A stretch of 64,000 bases of DNA from Alitta virens (lineage: Eukaryota > Annelida > Polychaeta > Phyllodocida > Nereididae): positions 62,411,829 through 62,475,828 of the forward strand of contig OW028573.1 of NCBI GenBank assembly GCA_932294295.1, in the 5' to 3' direction. A model generated the notes under the pieces. That model saw only the letters and a list, made by a program, of their open reading frames with translations, was not told where the DNA came from and did no database searches. Numbering within the stretch: position 1 is the stretch's first letter; every line of letters begins with the position of its first letter. The translations under genes and the position numbers were made by a program. Below, piece by piece: positions 13,693 through 26,316 of the stretch.

Positions 13693-14337
13693 AGTGATAA
13701 ACACAACCTCGGCTTTCATCCTATTGTCATTGTTAGCGGCCATGTTGTTCTGCTCTCACCCACTCTCCCCATAATGTATATATTCACACCACTCAGCCAT
13801 TATTCGCTGCCTTGGGATGGCACCCCGTGTTAATCTTCTGCCAAATTAAGCCAGTCTGCTTTTATTGATGCCCCGGGATGGTGAGGCAAGCAGCTCCGAT
13901 AAATACTTCATGACAAATATGATAATAACAGCCGCGGAGACATCGTTTAGTCTGCAAGTATCATTGCTATTAACACAACACAGCGAGTAAACAATACGAG
14001 GTGTGTCCAGCTTTGATTGACAATTGGCTCTAATATGAAAGCGTGTAGCATGCAAAGCTTACCTGTTAAAAACTACCAATTATGACAAAACAAATAAAGC
14101 CTAAATTTAGCTTCTGTTTTTCAGATTTAAGTTTCTTCAGATATTTTTATTATTCAAAGCAATTCATCAATCATATAATATTTTATTTAAGTCTATTAAA
14201 ACGTTGCTTTAAGTATGTTGACCCCTTTAAGACATCTTTGATTTCGCTTCCAAGGGGCCACCCCTAGTCCTAATTAATTAAATGTATCTTTCACATTTTC
14301 ATTCTTGCTACCAGGGGCAGGGGACAGACACACAGTG

Positions 14338-14494
14338 GTACATGGCCAAATGTGCCTAGTGCGTTTTCCATGATAAGGATAAACGCATGGAAAACGCACG
14401 GTTTTTGCCTAATTAAAATGAGGTGAAAACCATGCGTTTTCCATGCGTTTATCCAAACGCATGGAAAACGCAGGTAGCACATTTGGCCATGTAG
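14338..14494. mobile_element. Fold-back element with nested inverted repeats
   Basis: Perfect 17-bp ends, TACATGGCCAAATGTGC at 14339-14355 and its inverse at 14477-14493, enclose several copies of GCGTTTTCCATGCGTTTAT and its complement around a short centre. The outermost TA on both sides could be a TA target duplication, as made by Tc1/mariner-type elements. At about 155 bp with no coding capacity it would fold into one long hairpin. Confidence 0.7.
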
Positions 14495-15466
14495 TCTTAA
14501 AAAAATAAGTTGATAAATACAAAAAAAGTGGTTAGTTAGCTAAGTGTAGCAATTAGGTCGGGTAGCTTGTTTAAGAAATCATGTCTGGAAGCCACAACTT
14601 TTGCCTTTTTTCGGCACCTCATAAACACATTTAATTGAATTGTTTTTCTAAGTAATTTATTCATCGTCAACTAGATTATGGTTTCGCGTGACGAAATATG
14701 TGGATGAATGGAAGTTGGCTTCAACACGTTTTTTCTTGAGCATATAAAGCAAGGAAGAAAGAAAGCCACCTTGCAAGATTCTTGAAAGGCTTGCTGCTGC
14801 ATGATGGGCTGTACGTCACATTTTAATATTGTTGTTGGGAGGCTGAAATAACCGGGGCTGCTTTTGTCTCTTTGATGCTGTGACCGCGATGCAAAATCGA
14901 ACTGAGTTTGGTCGTCATCATTCTTTAACCAGATCAATGGAAACCATTTTAAGGACAAAAAAGGCAAGGCAAAAAAAAAAGGTCGAGAGATTTGCGTTAA
15001 TTTGCCTAAACACCATAACGTCCATTTTAATTACTACACGGACGGCTGGTGTTTTGATTGCAATTATTATCAATATGACTCGTTTGTTGGCATTCCCAAC
15101 ACTTGATCTTCAAAATGCCACTTTATTGAAGCCGCATCTAAGGCATTACCGTTGCATAAGCCATTGGAAACGACATGAATGAAAAAGCTGCGAAAGACGT
15201 CTGACAACAATTGCATGAGTGATGTATTTATCAAAGATAAAATCAAAAATTCCGTCTGTGGTGGTATGGCTTATTGCTTCACATACAGTCTGCTCTTTTG
15301 AAAGATGGAAATAATTTGATTTCAGTCTATCATATGAAAGTAACCTTGACTAGGGAATACAAGAATAGACAAAATTGAGTAACCAGTCCCAATGACCGTG
15401 TGTTATGAAGAATTTATTCCCGGAGGGGAATATTTGCTTCGAATTGAATTACTCTATAACAAGACC
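14495..15466. other. Non-coding, nothing recognised
   Basis: AT-rich, with A-runs near 14971. A plus-strand frame at 14880-15182 has no recognisable features. Confidence 0.5.
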
Positions 15467-15680
15467 AGCTGGAAGAACTAGTGGTTAAGGACCAATGTAG
15501 CCAGTTATCGTTATGGTTCAATTCCCGGTCCGGGCGCTGTTCATGAGCTACATCACTGCTGGATCTGGATGCGGGCTGCAATAGATGGTATACTGGCGGT
15601 GGTACACTGTACTTGGTTTCTATGCTGAAGCAAGTGAAATATCCCACCTTCAGTCTCATTACGTCTTTATCTGGCTCAGA
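15467..15680 (+). mobile_element. tRNA-derived SINE, copy 2
   Basis: The A box CTAGTGGTTAAGG (15478-15490) and B box GGTTCAATTCC (15515-15525) are well preserved at tRNA-like spacing. The body has TCATGAGCTACATC, CTATGCTGAAGCAAGTGAAA and a 3' end TACGTCTTTATCTGGC, matching the other copies. Its body is shorter than that of the 39-kb copy, so an internal part has been lost. This copy has the best Pol III promoter. Confidence 0.78.
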
Positions 15681-17261
15681 TTAGTATCAATGATGAGACA
15701 ATTGAGTTTAAATAAAACATAATTGTACTATTGTTAGAATATATGCACAATCTTTGATGATGTTTTATCCTATGATTAACTTGTCCCATGTCCTATGCCT
15801 CATCCAGTGTCAAATTAACTGCAGAATGATTTTGACTGGGATTAAGTTCTTGCCTCTCACTAGGGTCAATCAATGAGATGAGGAAGAGTGAACGTGACTC
15901 TTTCTTGGATACATTTATTCCATACTATACATGAAATATGAATTTGCCTCATCATATACACCAAGCACAAGGTACCCGCGTGACATTCAACGTGAATGGC
16001 ATCTAGCCAACACTGTCTCATAAAGAGTGCAGTACCAAGGACCTTCAGGGGAGCATCAGAGGAGAGATTGCAAAGCTCATTAAATAGTATATGTACCAAT
16101 GCTTTCTGAATGTGGGTCATTTACACAATCTCTTGGTTATGTGCATAATATTCCTTTACATATGGTTTATATTCAATTTGAAAATATCTCCTACTTGACT
16201 ACATTTTATCACATATGTGCCTGTTTGTGCACCTGAAGATTTCTTATGTACATTGAAGAAAAAACTAAACAAAACAATATGAGGGCATTTTCCATAACAA
16301 CAGTCCTTTGTAGTTACTGTGACAAAAGAAGAGTTTTAGTCATTTAAATAACCATATCCAACTACTTGATATATGATATAAATGTCATATTTGGTCTGCC
16401 TGTATCTATAACAATTGTAGATACTATCTAAATTCACTTGTATTTTGTTTTATTTTCACCTTTTGCTTTCCCAATGCTGTGTAACGCACCAGACAATTTG
16501 TTACTTTTTCTGAATCTAGTATCTTGTAGAAATGATATACAATCATTTAACAGATCTATATTACTGTATCCAAACCAAAGAAAAAAGATTATACAACCAA
16601 CCAACAGTCCATAAATAAAATAGGCCACAATAAGCCCGGTCCATTACTTTCCAGCCTATTAATTAGTTTTAATTCGCAGCATTGCCTCCTACGCTATAAA
16701 CAAATCACGCTGTTAGAAAAAGTACAAGTCAAAGCTGACAGGAGCAGGATGGAGACACCATTTGATGATTGCGAAACCTTAGCAATACCTGTATGACCTT
16801 GCTTGCAACACTCTCTTACATGTCACCACACACTGTTCCTTTGATATCTGACGAAATTGGCATAAGTACAACTTTCATTTTTATGGCACTTTGCACTGGA
16901 CATCGCAAAACTACGTGTCTTTGGAAGCTTTACTGAAAATCCATCGCTGTCCATTTTGGAATATATCTGTGAGTACACTTTCTTGCTAACAAAGGATTGA
17001 CCTTGAGGTCAGCAGTCTGATAGACAATTCTTACATATGGATCCCATCTAAAATATTACATTATATGGTTATACGAAAATATGTATTGTTAACCTACTAC
17101 CTTTAACTGAGCTGATTCTGGCTTGAAGAGCTTATCTGAGTGAAATAATGGTTAGATGGTAATTTCCGTTCCTGTATTAACTACTCTGTGTGTTGAGGTC
17201 AACACAACACTTTCTAAAATTGTGTAGGAGTACTTTGATGCTTATCTCAGTACACAGAATT
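15681..17261. other. Non-coding, nothing recognised
   Basis: AT-rich spacer between SINE copies 2 and 3; no exon or RNA gene seen. Confidence 0.5.
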
Positions 17262-17476
17262 ATTACCACAGGGGTTTCCCTCTGGTAAAAGCACTCTTCA
17301 TGAGCTACACCCCAGCTGGATGTCGCCAGCATGAGGTGTTCAATTGGAGGTGCCTTGTACTCAGTGTCTATGCTGAAGCAAGTAAAAGACCCCACTTATG
17401 GGGTAAACAAGTAACAAGGTGTGGGCTCCAAGTTATCATCTCATTATTACGTCTGCCTCTGGCAGCAGGTCATATG
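17262..17476 (+). mobile_element. tRNA-derived SINE, copy 3 (5'-degraded)
   Basis: The body aligns by eye with the other copies: TTCATGAGCTACACCCCAGC, GGTGCCTTGTACTCAGTGTC, ATGCTGAAGCAAGTAAAAGA, CCCCACTTATGGGGTA, and the 3' end TACGTCTGCCTCTGGCAGC. The tRNA-like head is diverged to near unrecognisability, suggesting truncation or age. Confidence 0.72.
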
Positions 17477-17945
17477 AGCTAGCTAAGCTCCAGACAAGTA
17501 GCATCGAGTCATTGTGACAGTGGGACATAAGTAACTGAAACAATGAAAAGCCACTTTCTGAAATCCTGGCGATGTTCCATATTGCTTCAATTAGTCTTTC
17601 TTATCGCATGCGCTGTGTAATACAGTGACTAACGTTTAAAGGAGAAACATTAAACCTTATGCTTGAAGCGTGAATCAAAGGTTACACATTGAAGATTTCC
17701 GTTCAACATCTTAATAAATGTAGAAGCCTGTAGGTTCAGCTTGCACGATGATTTGCCCCATTCCAAAGAGCAGAGCTACTTACGCCGAATTGCACCGCAT
17801 GATTGATTGATTTGGTTTTACGATGCATCAACGCAAGAAACATTCGTTTCATTAACCAAGTGGATAACATGATATTCATTCGCAAAATCTAGTTTGAAAA
17901 TTGGAATAGGGCGTGGTCCGATGTTTTCCTGGCTTCCTCTCGTGG

Positions 17946-18412
17946 ACTATAAAAAGAGGAGGGGGCTAATTGGTTGTCAATCCAAAACTGCACGACCAAT
18001 AAAAGATGTCAGACTGAACAATGCCACTACTGACGCGCTTGCTAGTGCATAATGATGTAATTGGTATCAAGATGTGCAGTATGATAGAGACAAATGATGG
18101 CAGTGCGAATTATGAGGCAATAGAATGATGTAATGGCAGAAAGAGGCACTAAATTCTCACCTTTTGAATATTGCAGGGACTCTAAAAGCATTTTCGATGC
18201 AAAGTAGAAACGTTTTATGTCAGCGGTTACCACTGACTTACAATGGACCGTATCGATTTGCGACTTATTTGGTAACATTAGACTTAGTGAGTTTTTAGCC
18301 GCTGTAGAACCGGACACTCAGTTGGGAGTGGCTTCTGGTTTCAAAAGACTGGATTCTATACACCAATGGCCACAGCTCGGGTTATATTTTGGTGCATTAG
18401 AGTTTGAATAAA
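17946..18412 (+). promoter_or_regulatory. Isolated TATA-type promoter, short ORF and AATAAA
   Basis: GGGCGTGG (KLF-type box) precedes CTATAAAAAGAGGAGG near 17947. A 64-codon open frame starts at 18217 and its TAA (18409-18411) overlaps AATAAA at 18407-18412. The spacing of TATA box, frame and poly(A) signal is that of a tiny transcription unit. The frame has no known domain and several upstream ATGs precede it, so it may be coincidence. Confidence 0.2.
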
Positions 18413-21400
18413 GTAAACCTTGATGCATTAATGCCGCTGACAAACTGTCAGAAGGAGAGGAAGTGTTGTTTTTTTATTAAACTTTTGATGGAAATGTAAT
18501 AATGTGTTTCCTTTATTGATTTGCTTAGTGGTTGGTTCGAGGTTCTTGTGATTTCAGGCAACGTGATTGGATTTGGGGAATTTCGTTTCTTAATAAATCT
18601 ATGGTGAAATATTGAAAAGAAATATTTAGGCTGCATTGTGTCCTTGCTGGGGCCATGGAGGGATGGCTGGGATTAAGGAAGATTTCTGGCCCTTCAGCTT
18701 TGTGCTGACCTCCTGACGTGTTTACACTCATCACAACAAAATCAATGCTCAAAAGAAAATCATGTTGATTCAAGTGTGATAGGTTTTTCACTTCAGCCTC
18801 CACAATCCCATAACCAATGCAAGATTTTCAAGCTCAGGCACAGAAGACAGAGTCTGAGTTGCTATTTCCATAACTAATTAGTTGCTATCCAATAAGTTGA
18901 TGATATTTAATAGAATTCCATCCTTAAGTCTAGTCTGAAGAATGTCTTTGTCGTGTGTAATTTCATTAAAGAATATAATGTTTGAAGGTCATGTCTATTT
19001 CATTAATGGAAGGATTTGCATGGCCATACTCGTTTTGCCATGTGAAATACCTCACAAGAGAGTTCGTACCTACTTATGAAGTCAGTGGAATTATTGACAA
19101 CTGTCATGTTGTATAGTTTTATGGTGATGTGAATCTACGCTATGGCTGCACTTATTTATTCAGCGTCACAAGTCACTGTAATGTAACAACAAACACCAGA
19201 TTACTTCTTCATTCGATAAAACTATATTGATGGAATCTGACAAAATTATGCCCATTCTGATTATGCTAAAAGCAAATATGACTCGAATTTCTAGTAGCTA
19301 TATTTTGCCAGTTTTCTTTTTCTGTCTGATTGATTTTTGCCATGTCGTGCAGCTAACTTTTTTATGCCCTTTTTTATTTGTAAGCAGTGGTGTGCAAGTG
19401 GCGGCTTTTGCAGTGTGGGGCTCATATGGCCAGAAGTTGGCAAATGGTCTGCATTGCTCTGTTTAGAAGCAAAAGTGTGACAGGCTGAGCCAGAGGTGAC
19501 ACAGATCATAGGGAGCCACACCTATATGCAGGCAGGCAACCACATATGCAACACACAGATGCAACACCCAGATGCGACGCACAAATGAAGCACACGGATG
19601 CAACACACACAGCTGAACTGAGAAGCAACTACTGTCAAGCTCTGCTAGGCTCTGTCAGGCGACACATAACGCACACCCTGTCTCACACACACGCTGACAA
19701 GCCCACACACAAAGAGCATCGAACCTGGTGAAATGGACCATGGCCAGCATCACTTGCTGCAGACACCCTTTGCAAATGGCCGGCCTGCTCTGAAAGACCA
19801 AGCATTTTAGGAGATGGAACGGATCCGAGGCAGGCTTGTTTGTCAGCAGGTGCTTGTATGAGGCAGACAAAGGGAGGCCCAAGAAGGTGTGCAATAAGAA
19901 TCCGCTTATTTTTGTCCACACCGCCTTCTCAATCTTGGATCTTCTTCAGTGTTGTGCAGGTGGTTCAGCCATACATTATGCAGCAGCCATGTGGGATGAA
20001 GATCATCCTGCAAAAGATTCTCTGGGATAACGACCAAAATATCAAGATCCTATCAATCTCAAATTGCTGATAACACCTCCTAAATCATTGCCATATTTTT
20101 GCCAGCCGCAGTCACGAATTTAAATGCATCTAATCCTGCGAAGCAATTTCAGCCCAGATTTTCGTAGACATGGTATCATGCATGCTTTATGGAAATCCTA
20201 TCGTGTTGAAATCAGAATAATCGAATCCAATTGCGAGACTTAGTTTGCATCAGAATGACTCCCTTGCTCTTTTGAGCTTAAATTCTTGTGCAATTTGTCA
20301 GCGGTAAATGTCAAACGCATGGCAACGGCTCGGTCCCTTTTTCGAGGAGCTTGGAGAGAAGAAAAAGACGAAATTCAGCAACAATGAAGCATTGGCCTGA
20401 GATTGATCGGACACATGCGAAAATGGGAAGTAAAGAGCGTGCGGTGCCGGACTCTGGCGTGAACATCTCAAGCAACGACGTCAACTATCGCATGTTGAGG
20501 GACAAGCAACTATTCGAAATTACCGCGCCCCACATTTATTGCGGGCCAAAACCAACGTCAATGTCTGGCTCAATTTGCTACGGGTCCCAACAGGGCCCCT
20601 CGGGGACTTGTGTACAATCCTCAAAGCCGGGCGTGTTTATTCAGCCAGTAGCAGTTGTGTCATCAAGTAAATTGTTCTTATTAAGCTCTTTGTGAGCGAA
20701 CTGCAGAAACTAAAGACACAAGAGGGGGTGAAATGCTTGCTAATAAGAAACCCACACAAAAGGAATGATGCTGCTGCCGGCTATGTTTACATTTACATTA
20801 ATTTACCCGGCAGCCAAGATTTCAAGCTGCGCAAGACATTCAGTACCGATGACTGAAGGTTAGACAGGGAACTGAGAATGGTCGCCTAGGAGATGAAATA
20901 ACAAAACACATTAGCCCAAGGTCTTTCTTCAAACTTCTCTTCAGTCCGTGTTACTTATCCTCGTTTCTTGCTTCCACGTGCATTCATTAAGTTTAGCCAT
21001 CCATTGCTTATACCAATTACATCCTACATACTATAGATGAACTACAGAATGTGCTGAATAAATAACGAGTCCTTGTTTTTATCAGCAAACTTATGGTACC
21101 AAAAAACTGCCATATCTATTGTCCCAGATCACAATGCAGTATCTCCATTGTAGCTTATTACTATGAGGCAATGTCTCCACACCATATAGCCTAATCTTAA
21201 TTACGCCAATACGGCTGTCTGTTGAAGCTCAATGCCTTATATCATAGCTGGAGCTATGCGAACTCTTTTTTACAAGGAGGGCCACTGATGGTAGAAGTTA
21301 GGCAAGCAGATAAGCGCACAGCGAATTGTTATCTGTCCGTGGCACATGTTGCCTATTGGCTGAGCAACACAAGCACGGCTGCATCAGCAACTGCAACCTT

Positions 21401-22974
21401 AGCATCCTACCCCTTGTCAGTGATGCTGGGAAGTTCATTAAGAAATGTCTGTATCGCGATTCAGCCGGGCTCCTCTTCCCTGCCACCATCTATTTCTAGT
21501 TTATCCTCTCTCGCAGCCGCTTGGCCTTGATGGACCAGCCAATACATTACATAGCCTGCAGTATTTGCTGTGCGCTTTAACCTTTCTTTCAAGACACCCT
21601 GGTAGACCAACAACACTAGTCTCTAGGGCAACCAGACTAGCACACAGCTCGATTGCAATTTGAATTTGTCTTTCTCTTTTAAAAGAACACTTGGAATGAC
21701 ATCAAAAGTTATGAAATGATGACGAATGACGTCTCAACATCATGCCATGCCTTACGATATTTAAAAGAGCCTGACATGCATTTTTAACATTGTTTATCTT
21801 GTGAAATATTCCTCCAAATGACATGCCCCTCCTCTGTAACACGCAATCTTTCTATCTCTCAGAGAAATTTTAGAAAACCACACCAGCGAAAAGTAACTTT
21901 TGATCCAGGTCGTGAAATCTTTCAGAAGTTTACCACTCGCTACTAAACTCTTGCTCTCTGATCTAAATCGATAATTATGCCACATGTAATAAAATCTACA
22001 CAGGAGTTATTCATTCATACACATCAAGCTCACACCTGTCATCTGAACTAACACTGTAATGCATGCAACTTACAATATGACAGAAAAACCAGTCAATAAT
22101 GCTATTTTTTCATTGCAAATACTATTGAAGTAATGTAGAGAATTCTAACTACATTGCAATCATAATGTGAATGCATTTGGTCCATAGAACATAATTTGTG
22201 AATTACGATGAGGTATTATACTATAACCTGCTGCACATACATGTATACAATTGTGTTCAACAATTCTTGAAGGTTAAAATTGTTCAATTACACGACTGAT
22301 GCTTATTTTGGGAGATAAAGAAACACGCCTATCTAAATTACTTCGATAGACATCATTGTATTTCAATATTGCAATGTCTGACGTTCTCGAATATTCTGAT
22401 TCAGATTTCAAAATGATTAGTTTTAGCATCGTGAAAACGAGGCTTGACTGGGCTGCTCTGACAGTGATTTGGCTAGTCAGGGTGGCTTGTTTACCTAAGT
22501 ACCCATCTTTAGATCACCAAGTGTTTAGCAATGATGTCTCTGTCGTGTTTTGAGGACACCCTTTACTTTTGAGTGCACCCTGAGTTCTCTTTTGGTTCGT
22601 ACTGTGTACTTGAGACACCATGAATGGCATTTTCGTGAAACGGAAATAGACTTCTATTTATGAGTGGGAAATATGTATTGACGTCTAGTTTAGATTTGTG
22701 GTCTGTGAAAAGCGAGGATTCCGCAGTTGCTGCAGTTTTCAGTGATGCCGTTTTATCACAACTACATCGGGATATATATGGATACTCACCTGATGTTTGT
22801 TTTCATCCTCCGGAATCGTAATTGAGTATAAATTAGGCGTTTTATTAATACACCACTTGGCAAATCTGCAAGTAACAACATCAAATGCCATTCAGAGAAC
22901 TTTATATGGGCGTGGGTCTGCTAAACAGCAATTTGTGACTCATTTGTGGCACATCACGCAGGTGTTTTGATTTG
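18413..22974. other. Non-coding, no gene supported
   Basis: Mixed sequence with one degenerate tandem repeat (19537). The 135-codon plus-strand frame at 20288-20695 has no domain and no splice context. AT-rich from 21.7 kb onward. Confidence 0.5.
19537..19612. repeat. Degenerate 12-bp tandem repeat (GCAACACACAGAT)
   Basis: About six units related to CACAGATGCAAC, losing regularity to the right and running into CA-rich sequence. Confidence 0.7.
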
Positions 22975-23165
22975 TTGGACATACTCATGATTTACTGGAC
23001 ATTATAACAAGGATGGATGGTGTGGAGTCCAAGATAGAGTTTTATGGGATGAGGAAAAATAAGATGAGGAAAAATTAAAATTTCTCTAATCCCACAAAAC
23101 TCTATGATGGATGACACACTTCTCCACATTGTACAACATACTTACCAGCTGTCCAATATACTCTG
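22975..23165. repeat. Imperfect fold-back sequence
   Basis: AGAGTTTTATGGGATGAGG (from 23035) is mirrored by TAATCCCACAAAACTCT (to 23105). Weaker flanking matches (TTGGACA and GTGTGGAG on the left, inverted on the right) extend the palindrome. It abuts the left side of MITE copy 2 and may be another non-autonomous DNA element. Confidence 0.4.
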
Positions 23166-23247
23166 CTGCTGTACAACCTACACCATGTTGGATGAAATAA
23201 AGTATTCTGATTGGCTCATAGCAGCTAGATTCTATGGCCTCAGGTTG

Positions 23248-23572
23248 AGTCTACTGCATGGTTGATTCTAGACAGCTGTAGCTAAAGCCAGCCAATTGTT
23301 TCTACTCCTAGTCCCCTTACACCTACCACCACTGAAAAATATAAATCTTGGTAAATGTAAGAAATGTATCTAATATATCATAAATATGTATTTGAAATAG
23401 ACAAGCATCTTTTTAACAAAAATGACAAATATGCATAACTCTCAACTTATGCACCAAATTTGAGTAGCCAGCGATCGCCAGACAGTTCTGTTTACTGGCA
23501 AGTAGCATCATATAGCAGAAAGTTGTCTAGGTTCAATTGACAGGCCGTTTTAAATTAAACCATCTGTACATA
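23248..23572 (+). mobile_element. Terminal-inverted-repeat element (MITE-like), copy 2
   Basis: This is an extended match in the opposite direction to copy 1: AGACAGCTGTAGCTAAAGCC on the left, CCACCACTGAAAAATATAA in the middle, and GTCTAGGTTCAATTGACAGG then CCGTTTTAAATTAAACC on the right. The left terminus is worn, so its boundary is approximate. Confidence 0.6.
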
Positions 23573-24039
23573 TGACTTAAGTCAGTCAATTTCAGTAAGT
23601 TACATAAGGTAGGTATCTTAATAGTTTTTCTCAATTTTCTTTATTCACGTGTTTTATTTGACAAATTACATCTAAATACCAACATTCAGATATATTTTCC
23701 ATTTAATCTTCCTCGAACTAGTTTTTAATTCATATTTCAATATCAAACCAGACACTGTCTGATTGGATATTAAATTTGACACCACAGGCCCACACCATAT
23801 TCATGGAAAACAGACAGGTCAGACAATACAGATCGTGATGATAAAGAAGTACATAATTCTCTAATGCACGTTTAGTGAATTGAATTGAGTTATATTGGTG
23901 TTTTGTCGTCATAAACTTTACAAATCGTAGAAATACCTTGAATGATCACTATATGTGTTTAATTTATTCTATACGATACTAACGTAATTTTCTGGACAAG
24001 TCATAGAAATGACCTAATGTTGTACTTCCTATCAAGCTA

Positions 24040-24301
24040 GGAGTACAGTTAGTTTCATAAAAAAAACGGCTGACTCTAAATTGCTGTAGCATGCTTATTC
24101 CAGCTGTTTCTGTCCAATTCTGTAGCTAATAGTCAGCTTACATTAATCACCAGAAAAGTGTAAACATTGGCAAATGTAGGAAATTAATTTAATATATAAT
24201 AAATATGTACTTTATGATCCGGTTCGAGTAGCCAGCTATTACAGCTTTGTCTAGGTTCAATTCGACAGGTCGTTTTTAATGAAACTAAGTGTATATACTC
24301 C
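24040..24301 (+). mobile_element. Terminal-inverted-repeat element (MITE-like), copy 3
   Basis: This copy has the clearest termini. The left end GGAGTACAGTTAGTTTCAT is mirrored at the right by ATGAAACTAAGTGTATATAC then TCC, imperfect inverted repeats of about 25 bp. The interior GTCTAGGTTCAATTCGACAG links it to copies 1 and 2. It is about 260 bp with no coding capacity and lies some 470 bp from copy 2 in the same orientation. Confidence 0.68.
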
Positions 24302-26316
24302 GGGTTCTTTTGCTTATGGAAACCTAGACTGATGTCAATTATCATAGTCTGACAACAAATCCAGATTTCAAATTAATTTCATAATATTTAATCTCTCTTC
24401 TCTCAAAATCTTTAAGATTCTTTTCAGATTAGATTTAATTATTCACGTGCTCTGGTCAAAGGTCACGAAAAGTCAATTGGACCCCTTCCTTCAGAGGATT
24501 ACATAATTGTTGCATAAAACTTCTTCGTGAAATCGCAATACCTCAAATCAAAACCTGTATTTGTCGTTAGCATGTTAGTTATTCATGCAGAAAAGATAAA
24601 TAAATAGCATAATTAAATTATTAGTCATTACAATATCTTAAATAAATAGGTGCATGAATTGACCACGCATCAGATTATTTCCAAATTTATGTCTGACAAT
24701 AAATTCAGCTTCATTAGGTTTATGAACATATTATATTCCCCACTCACTCTACTTGTTTACCCTGTAAAGGAATAATAAATTAATCCTTGCCTGCAGTTAT
24801 GCCTTTTGCAAGATACCTATATGGCAATAAAACCTGAATTTCCATTCGCAAAGGTTGTGCAACTATAAGATGAAAGACCTACCAATACACTTTCCATTAT
24901 GTGGGATACCCCTCTGTGGTCAAAGGCCGTTATCAAGGGCAGACCAGATGCAAAAGGAATGCCTTAATTCCCCTGCTCATTCCATTGTTTATCCTTTCTC
25001 TTTCCCTTTTTTTACTACATCGTGTAAGCAATACTGTTAAAATACTGTATGTATAGCTAGATGGCTGGCTGGCTGGCTAGCTGGCTGTCATATCGATGCC
25101 AAATGAAAACTTACAGTTTTTTTAATGACTTCAATGACCACAATATCAAAACAATAATACATTAAATACGTGGATAATAAACATATGAATATTGATTAAT
25201 CTTCAAATGTCATGTTAAGTTGTGTTTAGATATTCCCATTTCTTTATGTCAATTAAATGATTTTAAAAGGTTGTTTGAAATATCAGTGCTTCTGTAATAA
25301 TAAAAGATATTGATTGGATGTAATGAAATCGCTTTAATGTATTGTAATAGTAATCACAACAAATTCATTTCAATATACATCCCGCTGTTCGTAAAATATA
25401 GAAAACATATAAAATGTGTGCATTGTATTTATATGCACATACAGTATACAAGATACATTTCTTTTCTACTCATATATACCACCCATTTGTAGCTGCTAGA
25501 TGTAATGTTTATATTCATGACACACCCAATCCCACCAGCTATAGGGCTTGGCTTATATTAACTGTTATAAGGAAGAACATGTTAGCTTTCTATTAATTTT
25601 TAAACGCATTTACTATATCTCAAAAACGTATTGTCTGTCTTTAACTTATACATCAATAACAGATCCTCTCAAGGGATCTTGAAGTCACATATTTCGGCTG
25701 CCGCAGCTAAACACAACACATGCATATTTCATCAGCTTACGCAGGCTCCTACTTCTGTGAAAGCAAGAGTTAGGAATAGGAAAAAAGTAATAGGGGCACT
25801 GAATGTGTGACAGAATGCTGATTTTGTGCAAAAAAGGGACAGAGAAACCTGACTTGAGGCTTAAAGCAATGGCTTTTTTTAGCATCGTAACTGAGTGGAC
25901 TGTCACTTTCATCTATTCAATAGTCGATCTCTGGTCACCAAAAGATAAATACAGCCCTGAGCCTCCATCTGGTAGCTGCTTGATTTAATTTGCCTCTACT
26001 TGCATTTGTATTTAACAATACTTGTCCGTCATACTGAGGTGGCAAGTTCGTGATGTGTTATTACTTGCCATTCAATACTTGGCTGTAAGATAATACCAAC
26101 ATTTTGCCTCTCATTTCATACAAAAACATTGGTTTAATTAAAGTTTCTCAACACATGCCTGCGGGAAACTATTTTCACATTTACATAACATAAGATTTTT
26201 GTTCATATCTGAAATTAATTGAATCGTCTGTTAAAACTTAAGGAAAAATACTCGCTTTATGTCTTACTCTTTGCGCATCATTTGTATTTAGCTACAAATC
26301 ATCTAAATATGATACG
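24302..26316. other. AT-rich non-coding, nothing recognised
   Basis: Only a GGCT microsatellite (25062) stands out. Confidence 0.5.
25062..25087. repeat. GGCT tetranucleotide tract
   Basis: Six GGCT units with one AGCT interruption. Confidence 0.85.

Larger units (their letters stand above)
3766..14337. other. Long repeat-poor non-coding stretch
   Basis: No gene supported over 10.5 kb. From about 5 kb the base composition is more mixed than in the flanks, transposon remnants are almost absent, and homeodomain-type (TAATTA, ATTAAT), bHLH-type and GATA-type words are common. Microsatellites lie at 6270, 11159, 11437 and 13664. This is the composition of regulatory rather than decayed DNA, though conservation cannot be tested here. 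Confidence 0.4.

Noticed and set aside
15467..15540. Functional tRNA gene
   Set aside because: A and B boxes are present but the cloverleaf arms do not pair well and the sequence continues into a body shared by other SINE copies.
20288..20695. 135-codon plus-strand open frame
   Set aside because: Composition looks random; no family resemblance, poly(A) signal or splice sites in a sensible position.
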